12,604 nucleotides of DNA. Origin: Clostridiales bacterium. Lineage in GTDB: Bacteria; Bacillota; Clostridia; Oscillospirales; Acutalibacteraceae. The DNA lies in contig JAJBVC010000131.1 in the NCBI GenBank assembly GCA_020860025.1, positions 1 to 12,604 on the forward strand, read 5' to 3'. The notes under the pieces were generated by a model. The model saw nothing but the letters and a program-made list of their open reading frames with translations, did not search any database and was not told the origin of the DNA. Shown here one piece after another: positions 6,510 through 12,604 of this stretch. A program made the translations under genes and the position numbers. How positions within the stretch are numbered: position 1 is the stretch's first letter; the number at the start of each line of letters is the position of its first letter.

Positions 6510-7138
6510 TGAGCGCCCTCCGTCTTTAATACTTTATCTGTATTTTTATCGGCATTTTCAGTAAGGAGTTGATTATTGTCAGAATTATTTTCAAAAAGTG
6601 ATGTCTGTGAATCATCCTCTTTTTTCTCCTCATCGGGCAAATCGGGCAAATCGTCAAGACTGTTAAGCGAAAAACAACGTAAAAATCTATCCGTAGTGCC
6701 GTAAACCAAAGGTCTGCCGGGCAAATCAAGCCTGCCTTTTTCTTCAATAAGACCTTTTTGAATTAAGCCTGATATTGAACCGCTGCAATCAACTCCTCGA
6801 ATTTGTTCAATAAACGAACGTGTTACGCTTTTATTATAAGCCACAATTGCAAGAACTTCAAACGCAGCCTGACTTAGCGGTGTGTTCTTTTTAATTTCAA
6901 GCAAGCTACGAACCTCATCGCTGTATTCTTCCCTTGTACAAAGCTGATACTTTCCATCAATATGAATAAGACGCAGACCGCTTCCGTTTTCGTCATACAT
7001 TGCCTCGAGATGACCGAGCATTTTTATAACATTTTCAACATCAATGTTCAAAACTTCGGCAAGCTTTGTCGGCTCAACAGGGTCGCCTGCCGCAAAAAGC
7101 ATAGCCTCAAGCGAAGATAAAACATTTTTACTGCTCAA
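6506..7138 (-). CDS. scpB: Segregation and condensation protein B
   Basis: This 210-residue dimeric partner of the SMC-ScpA condensin compacts and helps segregate the chromosome. Two winged-helix domains are visible: residues about 5-80 (SSLEAMLFAAGDPVEPTKLAE) and about 84-165, with the family signature LPGRPLVYGTTDRFLRCF (139-156). The tail (170-210) is acidic, low-complexity and probably disordered. The start is TTG, with GAGGTG 7 bases upstream, inside the last codons of scpA (11-base overlap). The end overlaps the next start as ATGA with a UGA stop. A perfect 9-bp tandem duplication (6632-6649) encodes the DLPDLPD segment. Confidence 0.95.
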   Translation of the reverse strand: MSSKNVLSSLEAMLFAAGDPVEPTKLAEVLNIDVENVIKMLGHLEAMYDENGSGLRLIHIDGKYQLCTREEYSDEVRSLLEIKKNTPLSQAAFEVLAIVAYNKSVTRSFIEQIRGVDCSGSISGLIQKGLIEEKGRLDLPGRPLVYGTTDRFLRCFSLNSLDDLPDLPDEEKKEDDSQTSLFENNSDNNQLLTENADKNTDKVLKTEGAQ

Positions 7139-7850
7139 TTTTATTCACCTCATTCACAATTTGCACAGACGGATTTTTCATATCGCCGTCAAGCGAAATT
7201 TTTTTATTTTTTGCAAGTTCCAAAACTGCCAGAAAAGTTGCTACCATATCGCTTTTAGTTTGAGCGTCGCCGAAAAGTGATAAAAATTTTACCTTTTTAC
7301 CGCTCCAAAGTTTTCGCATAACCGTATTAACCTTGCTTGCAACAGCGACAAATTTTTTTGCAACAATTCCTTTAAATGAATCAAGAGGAGGCGGAAGCTT
7401 GCGTCTTCCTCTGCCTGCGGCACTTATATAGGCATTGAGAAGTTCCTCGCCCTCGTGAAAGCGTTCATAGTCGTAGTTAACGTAGCCCTCCTGCGGCGCA
7501 CGAACATAGCGATTAAATCCATCTGTCTGATGAGAAAGCTTTTCAGCCATAATTTTACAATCACGATATTCAATCAGTTCACCTGTAAGCTCTTTTTTGA
7601 GCACCTCAGCCTCTTCGTGCTTTGGCAAAAGCGATACTGTCTTAATATAAATCAAACGAGCCGCCATTTCAAGGAATTCACCTGCAACGTCAAAATCCTG
7701 TTCCTGCATTTGACGGACATAATCAACATACTGATTGACGAGTTCAACTATCGGGATGTCATTTATATTCAGTTTATGCTTCGAAATCAGATGTAAAAGC
7801 AAGTCCATAGGGCCTTCAAATACATCTATCTTATAATTAATTTGTTCCAT
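7128..7850 (-). CDS. scpA: Segregation and condensation protein A (kleisin)
   Basis: This 240-residue kleisin bridges the SMC heads and binds ScpB to form bacterial condensin. The N-terminal SMC-neck-binding region has the signature FEGPMDLLLHLI (11-22) followed by KLNINDIPIVELVNQYVDYV. A charged central linker contains RGRRKLPPP. The C-terminal winged helix contains FLAVLELAKNKKI, about residues 206-218. Length and order are normal. The ATG is preceded by GGGTGA and lies 4 bases after the UGA stop of the M50 protease gene, while scpB starts within its 3' end, so protease, scpA and scpB are probably co-translated. Confidence 0.96.
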   Translation of the reverse strand: MEQINYKIDVFEGPMDLLLHLISKHKLNINDIPIVELVNQYVDYVRQMQEQDFDVAGEFLEMAARLIYIKTVSLLPKHEEAEVLKKELTGELIEYRDCKIMAEKLSHQTDGFNRYVRAPQEGYVNYDYERFHEGEELLNAYISAAGRGRRKLPPPLDSFKGIVAKKFVAVASKVNTVMRKLWSGKKVKFLSLFGDAQTKSDMVATFLAVLELAKNKKISLDGDMKNPSVQIVNEVNKIEQ

Positions 7851-7854
7851 TCAT

Positions 7855-8523
7855 TCACCCAAAAATCAATCTTGGTATTATTGAAATAAATCGCATCATT
7901 ATATTTGAAAGGTAGCTTATCGGTGTATCAAGAACGCCGATAAACAGTAATATCAAAAGCGCTATCATTATATATCTTTCATACTGCATAAATTTAAAAT
8001 AAGCCTTATCCGGCAAAACCGCAGTAAGAATTTTCGAACCGTCAAGCGGCGGTATAGGTATTAAGTTGAAAACGGCAAGAGTAACGTTTACCGACGCAGC
8101 AAAATAAAAGAAATACGATATTGCATAAACAACAGTGCTGCTTGAACCGACAGCGTTGACAGCATAATAAATAAACACAAATATAAAGCCCATTATAAGA
8201 TTTGACAGCGGGCCCGCAAGAGCAACAAGCGCCATATCACGACGTGGATGCTTTAAACGTGAGGGATTAACAGGTACAGGCTTTGCATAACCGATACCGA
8301 AGAAGAAAATCATAATTGTACCCAATGGGTCAAGATGGGCAAAAGGATTAAAAGTGAGCCTGCCTTGAAGCTTTGCCGTATCATCGCCAAGCTTATTTGC
8401 CATAAGGCCATGAGAAAGCTCGTGAATAGGCATACAGCAAAATACTATAAAACATCTTGAAAGAATAACGATTATCGCTAAAAAATATTCGCCCTGACGC
8501 AAATATGATAAAATTGACAACAT
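7855..8523 (-). CDS. Site-2 protease-family (M50) membrane metalloprotease
   Basis: This 222-residue polytopic membrane protein is of the compact M50 type. The zinc motif HELSHG (H34, E35, H38) lies in a transmembrane segment. The third ligand is D161 in the conserved NLIPIPPLDGSK motif, and the conserved ALAGPLSN segment is at 101-108. It has about five to six hydrophobic segments and no PDZ domain, like the small members whose substrates are mostly unknown. The ATG has AAAGGA 8 bases upstream and lies 12 bases after the natural end of the prmC frame. Adjacency to scpA is common in Clostridia and does not by itself give a substrate. Catalytic residues are intact, so it is probably active. 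Confidence 0.92.
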   Translation of the reverse strand: MLSILSYLRQGEYFLAIIVILSRCFIVFCCMPIHELSHGLMANKLGDDTAKLQGRLTFNPFAHLDPLGTIMIFFFGIGYAKPVPVNPSRLKHPRRDMALVALAGPLSNLIMGFIFVFIYYAVNAVGSSSTVVYAISYFFYFAASVNVTLAVFNLIPIPPLDGSKILTAVLPDKAYFKFMQYERYIMIALLILLFIGVLDTPISYLSNIMMRFISIIPRLIFG

Positions 8524-8535
8524 AGTATCATTCCT

Positions 8536-9357
8536 TTAATAAGCCGTTGCAACCACCATACGAAAGTTGCCGTACATATCTTTTTTTACATTTATATCGG
8601 TAAAATTAGTAAGTATATCTTTAACGTCTTGAGCCTGATTTTCACCGATTTCCAAAAACAGCGTACCGTGACTTTTAATTTTACTGCAATAATTATCGTT
8701 GATAATTCAGTAAAAGTCAAGCCCGTCATCACCGCCGTCAAGTGCCATTACGGGTTCATACATAACTTCCTTTTGCAAATTTTTCGTTTGCTCTCTCGGA
8801 ATATACGGCGGATTTGAAATTATAACATCGGCAAGCGGTAAATCATCAGAAATATTTTTTATATCGTCCAAAACAGGCACAGCATTTTTTACACCGTTAC
8901 AGTTTTTTAAAAGATACTCCATTGCGTCTTTACTTTTTTCAACAAGATACACCGTAGAATTAGGGCAAGCCTTGGCAATGCTGATGCCGATACAGCCTGA
9001 CCCGGCGCATAAATCATAAACAACACATTTACTTAAAGATTTAACTTTTTCAACGGCAAGAGAAACAAGTTCCTCCGTTTCGGGACGTGGAATTAAAACA
9101 CCCTTACCGACAAAAAATTCACTTTCGTAAAAATCCCATTTACCAATAACATATTGAAGCGGTTCCCCGCTTTTTACTCTCCAAAGCAAATCGGCAAGCT
9201 TTTTTGTTATAATCTCATCATTTTGATGGATAAGATACTCACTTTCTCTTATGCCGGCAATATGGCACACAAGACAAAGCGACTTAAAATCAGCCTCGTC
9301 AACGCCGTTGCCAGATAAGAAATACACGCTGTAGCTGTAGGCCTCTTTAAGCGTCAT
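8536..9357 (-). pseudogene. prmC: Release-factor glutamine methyltransferase PrmC interrupted by an in-frame UGA
   Basis: PrmC (HemK) methylates the glutamine of the GGQ loop in release factors RF1 and RF2. The first 216 codons encode the N-terminal helical domain and most of the SAM-binding fold, including VLIPRPETEEL (87-97), DLCAGSGCIGISIAKA (115-130) and the catalytic NPPY (182-185). Translation then meets TGA at 8709-8707. The same frame continues for 56 more codons to TAA at 8538-8536, encoding recognisable PrmC C-terminus: GTLFLEIGENQAQ and GNFRMVVATAY. Homologues usually have arginine after FY, so CGA to TGA is a one-base change. The truncated product lacks the last strands of the methyltransferase fold and is unlikely to work. 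UGA is used as a genuine stop in three neighbouring genes, so the code is not reassigned. The ATG overlaps the yqhQ stop (ATGA) with GGAGGATG upstream. Alternatives are a sequencing error or programmed read-through. Confidence 0.85.
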
Positions 9358-10325
9358 TTAATTTCATCATCCTCCGGATTATCGGTGATTACCGCTTTAA
9401 TAGACGCAATGCCAACCTCTATAATATCATCATCTGGTTCTTTAGTCGTTAAACGCTGCATCCACAGTCCCGGTGCGGATAATATTTTTACAAACAAATT
9501 ATCATGTCTGCCGGCATACTTAATAAACTCATATCCAAGGCCCATAATAAGCGGAATAAAAAGTAATTTAAGCAGCATCCAAAGAACACGTATCTGTGCT
9601 ATCGACGGAAATATTTTTGAAAGTATTGTGCTGAAAATTATACTGAAAATTAACATTACAAATATAAATGATGTTCCGCATCTCGGATGAAAACGACATG
9701 ACTTTTTAACATTCTCAACCGTAAGCTCCATTCCCGCCTCATAGCAGGCAATCGACTTATGCTCAGCACCGTGGTATTGAAACATTCTTCTTATATCTTT
9801 CATATTGCCGACAATCGCAACATAAGCAACAAAGATGATTATTTTTATAACACCCTCGATAGTACCCTGCCAATTTGTCAGCGCACTGTCTGTCCAAGCA
9901 TTAAGCCTGTTGAAAATCAAAACAGGAAGATAAAAGAAAATGACAAAAGCAAGTGCAAAACCGATAACTGTAGCGATACCCATAATTATATCCATCAACT
10001 TATCGCCGAGTTTATCGGTAAGCCATTTTTCAAACTTTGACATTTCAACGTCTTCCATATCCTCCATACCAGACGCTTCAGCAGAGTACATCAGCATCTT
10101 GTAGCCGAGAATCATAGACTCAACAAAATTAACCATACCTCTAATTACAGGAAGTCCTAAAAATTTATGCTTATCATGTATATGCTTTGTTTCGTGATGC
10201 TCAACTAAAATTTCACCGTTGCTTTGCCTTACAGCCGTTGCAACGCCACGAGGGCCCTGCATCATAATGCCCTCAATAAGAGCCTGACCTCCAACGGAGG
10301 TTTTATGTATTTTTTTATCGCTCAT
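9354..10325 (-). CDS. yqhQ: DUF1385 membrane protein YqhQ
   Basis: This 323-residue integral membrane protein matches the YqhQ family; its molecular function is not established. Landmarks are the N-terminal GGQALIEGIMMQGP (12-25), YHGAEHKSIACYE (184-196), HPRCGTSFIF (213-222) and the C-terminal LSAPGLWMQRLTTKEPDDD (282-300). About four membrane segments are predicted by eye (112-138, 157-174, 219-239, 247-265). The conserved His and Cys residues between segments suggest a metal or redox site, which is only inference. It starts 3 bases after the histidine kinase stop, with its ribosome site GAAGGG inside the kinase gene. It overlaps prmC by 4 bases, the same yqhQ-prmC pairing seen in many Clostridia. 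Confidence 0.93.
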   Translation of the reverse strand: MSDKKIHKTSVGGQALIEGIMMQGPRGVATAVRQSNGEILVEHHETKHIHDKHKFLGLPVIRGMVNFVESMILGYKMLMYSAEASGMEDMEDVEMSKFEKWLTDKLGDKLMDIIMGIATVIGFALAFVIFFYLPVLIFNRLNAWTDSALTNWQGTIEGVIKIIIFVAYVAIVGNMKDIRRMFQYHGAEHKSIACYEAGMELTVENVKKSCRFHPRCGTSFIFVMLIFSIIFSTILSKIFPSIAQIRVLWMLLKLLFIPLIMGLGYEFIKYAGRHDNLFVKILSAPGLWMQRLTTKEPDDDIIEVGIASIKAVITDNPEDDEIK

Positions 10326-10328
10326 ATT

Positions 10329-11864
10329 TTAACCCTTCATTTCCATACCTCTATTAATTTCAGCTTCATCCGGACTTTCCGGAATATCATCAAGCTGTTT
10401 TTGAGCAGGTATACTTTCAATAGGCAAATATATTGTCACGAGAGTTCCTGTTCCCTCTTCACTGTCTATTTCAAGACGACCGCCGTGTAATGTTACGATT
10501 TCATTCGTAACAGCAAGTCCGATACCCGAACCACGAACGGAAACATTTGCTTTATAAAATTTTTCTTTTACATGGGGCAAATCCTCTTTACTGATACCGC
10601 AACCTTGGTCTGCAACAGCAATTTTTGCAAACGGGTCGCCGTCTAATTTTGTAAATTCAGCCTTTACAAATATTTTACCTGTCGAGCGTGAATATTTCAG
10701 CGCATTGTCAAGAATATTCATAAAAACTTGCTTTAATCTGTTAGCGTCAGCATTTGCAATCGCAGGTATTTCGGGAATACTGTACTTAACTTCAATTCCG
10801 TCACGCATTGCTCGTTCACGGAATGTAAAAACAGTTTCATCAAGCTCTGCAAAAATATCTGTTTTCGCAAGTTTCAAATTCATTCTGCCGCTTTGAAGAC
10901 GTGAAAAATCAAGAAGTTCCTCTACAAAACCCTCAAGTCTTCCCGCTTCCTTAACAATTACCTCAAGACCTTTTCGAGTTACCTCATCAACCGAATCATC
11001 AATTCCCAATCTAAGCGTTTCGCCCCAGCCTTTAATAGAAGTAAGCGGAGTACGCAGTTCGTGAGAAATTGTTGAAATAAAATCATTTTTCATTTTATCG
11101 GTTGTTGAAATTTCCTCAGCCATAACATTTATAGCATCGCAAAGGTCGCCGATTTCATCGTTATATTTTTTCTCAATTCGCACAGTGTAATCGCCCTGCG
11201 CTATCTTTTTAGTCGTATCGTTTACTTCCCTCACAGGAATAATAATCGATCGAATAAAAAACAGATTTGAAAATAGAATAATAGCAAACACAATAACCAT
11301 CGCTATAAATACAATAAAAATCAATGTTGCGATTTGGTTATCAACCTGCTCAAGAGATGTAATAATACGAACTGCGCCTACAATATCATTATTGTCGTTT
11401 TGAATGACACGGCACACTGCCATAATTTTTTCGCCGCCGTCGTATTTGCCTATATATTCTCCTTGCCCCGTATCACTCAATACAGCGTCGTCATAGTCGG
11501 GCATTTCCTGCTTATCTATTGCAAAACCGCCCGAAGAAACAATTATATTACCGTCATTATCAATTATCCATATAGTGGTCTTATCCTTGTAACTGTAGCT
11601 GTCAATAAAGTCCGCAGCAGACTGTTCAAGCGATATTCCTGATTCAAGATTGGAAGAAAAATAACTTACAGCATTTGCTGACGCACCGGAATTTAAGATA
11701 CTTTCGACATTGGAGTAATACTGTGTTTTAATTGCAAATGATGCAACAATAAATACTATAATAAAGAAAATAGTTATAACACCTATTATATTTATGAGCC
11801 AGCGTAACGTAATACCCTCAATTTTCGGAATATGTAATTTTTTGAAAATCCCTTTTTTCTCCAT
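10329..11864 (-). CDS. Membrane sensor histidine kinase
   Basis: This 511-residue sensor autophosphorylates on histidine and passes phosphate to the adjacent response regulator. Two membrane helices (about 21-46 and 180-205) flank an extracytoplasmic domain of roughly 130 residues. Its TTIWIIDNDGNIIVSS and AVCRVIQNDNNDIVGAVRII segments look like a Cache/PAS-like fold. A HAMP linker (about 203-256) leads to the HisKA box with H268 in STISHELRTPLTS. The ATPase domain follows, with the N box N387 in NILDNALKYS, the G1 box D419-QGCG and the G2 box GSGIGLA (445-451). All catalytic motifs are intact and there is no cytoplasmic PAS domain. The ATG has AGGT 6 bases upstream and lies 15 bases after the regulator stop. 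The ligand and regulon cannot be read from the sequence. Confidence 0.94.
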   Translation of the reverse strand: MEKKGIFKKLHIPKIEGITLRWLINIIGVITIFFIIVFIVASFAIKTQYYSNVESILNSGASANAVSYFSSNLESGISLEQSAADFIDSYSYKDKTTIWIIDNDGNIIVSSGGFAIDKQEMPDYDDAVLSDTGQGEYIGKYDGGEKIMAVCRVIQNDNNDIVGAVRIITSLEQVDNQIATLIFIVFIAMVIVFAIILFSNLFFIRSIIIPVREVNDTTKKIAQGDYTVRIEKKYNDEIGDLCDAINVMAEEISTTDKMKNDFISTISHELRTPLTSIKGWGETLRLGIDDSVDEVTRKGLEVIVKEAGRLEGFVEELLDFSRLQSGRMNLKLAKTDIFAELDETVFTFRERAMRDGIEVKYSIPEIPAIANADANRLKQVFMNILDNALKYSRSTGKIFVKAEFTKLDGDPFAKIAVADQGCGISKEDLPHVKEKFYKANVSVRGSGIGLAVTNEIVTLHGGRLEIDSEEGTGTLVTIYLPIESIPAQKQLDDIPESPDEAEINRGMEMKG

Positions 11865-11879
11865 TTTTATACCTGATTT

Positions 11880-12602
11880 TTATTGTTTATCCGTTATCCA
11901 TTTATAACCAAGGCCCCAAATTGTTACAAGCCTTGACGGGCTTGACGGATTATCCTCAATCTTAATTCTTAAACGACGTATATTAACATCTACAATTTTT
12001 TCATCGCCATAGTAATTTGCACCCCATACCTGCTGTAAAATATCATTTCTTGAGAGGGCGGCATTAGGATTTTTGAAAAAATATTCTATAATCTGAAATT
12101 CAACCTGTGTAAGTTCAATAGGTTCATTGTTTTTGGAAAGAGTACGATTTCTAAGGTTAAGTTCAAACTCATCAAGAATAATACTGTCGCCTGTAGTATC
12201 ATTTTTTCTGAATCCTCTTGTCATTTCAACACGGCGATATACAGCGTCAACACGTGCCATAAGCTCACTTGGAGAAAATGGTTTTGTAACATAATCATCG
12301 GCGCCGAAAAGAAGTCCCGTAACCTTGTCCATTTCCTGAGTTTTTGCGCTAAGCATAATAATTCCCAAATCAGAAGATTTTTGACGCATTTCTTTACATA
12401 CTGTTAAACCGTCAACTTCAGGCATCATAATATCAAGTATTGCAACGTCAAAACTACTTTCGTCTTGTGAAAATTTTTCGAGTGCGACCGCTCCGTTTTC
12501 CGCCTGCTCAACGTCGTATCCGCTTCGAGTTAGATTTATTACAATAAACTCTCTGATGGAATCTTCATCTTCTGCAACTAATACTTTTTTAATAGATATC
12601 AT
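11880..12602 (-). CDS. OmpR/PhoB-family response regulator
   Basis: This 240-residue DNA-binding regulator has a receiver domain (1-120) and a winged-helix effector domain (about 138-236). The receiver shows the acidic pocket E11-D12, the phosphoacceptor D57 in ILDIMMPEVDG, the switch residue S85 and K107 in VTKPFS. The effector ends with VDVNIRRLRIKIEDNP...TIWGLGYKW, typical of PhoB/OmpR regulators. The gene reaches the window edge: the ATG at 12602 gives a standard N-terminus (KKVLVAEDE), but only two bases precede it, so ribosome site and promoter lie outside. It is paired with the downstream kinase. The general class is secure; specific identity (for example PhoP-, ResD- or WalR-like) is not decidable. 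Confidence 0.95.
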   Translation of the reverse strand: MISIKKVLVAEDEDSIREFIVINLTRSGYDVEQAENGAVALEKFSQDESSFDVAILDIMMPEVDGLTVCKEMRQKSSDLGIIMLSAKTQEMDKVTGLLFGADDYVTKPFSPSELMARVDAVYRRVEMTRGFRKNDTTGDSIILDEFELNLRNRTLSKNNEPIELTQVEFQIIEYFFKNPNAALSRNDILQQVWGANYYGDEKIVDVNIRRLRIKIEDNPSSPSRLVTIWGLGYKWITDKQ

Positions 12603-12604
12603 CA

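Noticed and set aside
6632..6649. Nine-base tandem duplication in scpB as a phase-variable repeat
   Set aside because: Only two units, in frame, encoding DLPDLP; changes would be silent to the frame and there is no sign of switching.
8701..8712. UGA in prmC as selenocysteine or a reassigned codon
   Set aside because: Homologues have arginine, not cysteine, at this site. UGA ends yqhQ, the M50 gene and scpB here at sensible positions, and tryptophan is encoded by TGG.
10287..10320. Plus-strand terminator-like hairpin (ACCTCC-AAC-GGAGGT followed by a T-rich run) inside yqhQ
   Set aside because: It lies in codons for the conserved TSVGGQ segment and no plus-strand transcript is evident, so it is most likely coincidental.

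Overview
The window looks like the chromosome of a low-GC, spore-forming member of the Clostridia, most likely Oscillospirales/Ruminococcaceae. This is inferred from the AT-rich sequence, the AGGAGG-type ribosome binding sites, the spore protein YtfJ and the gene order M50 protease-scpA-scpB-ytfI-ytfJ-dac-rluB. All 14 genes lie on the minus strand, so transcription runs from high to low coordinates. I see no tRNA, rRNA, CRISPR array, insertion sequence or convincing plus-strand gene.

In transcription order the first block (12602 to 5265) is a tightly packed gene train. It holds an OmpR-family response regulator, its membrane histidine kinase, the membrane protein YqhQ (DUF1385), the release-factor methyltransferase PrmC, a site-2 (M50) membrane protease, the condensin partners ScpA and ScpB, a DUF2953 membrane protein (YtfI-like) and YtfJ. 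Neighbours overlap by 4 to 11 bases or are separated by at most 18 bases, which suggests one or a few long transcripts. prmC is the exception: an in-frame UGA interrupts it at codon 217, and 56 recognisable PrmC codons follow in the same frame.

The second block (5132 to 3365) is a D-alanyl-D-alanine carboxypeptidase overlapping rluB, a 23S rRNA pseudouridine synthase. It is separated from ytfJ by about 130 bases. That gap contains a 13-bp hairpin whose 3' arm carries the carboxypeptidase's Shine-Dalgarno sequence.

The third block (3326 to 53) is a self-contained three-gene operon with a near-consensus sigma-A promoter and an intrinsic terminator. It encodes a divergent acyl-CoA carboxyltransferase (12S-like), a 125-residue biotin carrier (1.3S-like) and a pyruvate/oxaloacetate carboxyltransferase (5S-like). 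This is the subunit set of a biotin-dependent transcarboxylase, not of a sodium-pumping oxaloacetate decarboxylase, because no beta or gamma membrane subunit is present before the terminator. The 12S-like subunit has lost several of the family's usual glycine motifs.

The two observations most worth checking are the UGA inside prmC, the gene whose product tunes UGA-reading RF2, and the divergent transcarboxylase-like operon.
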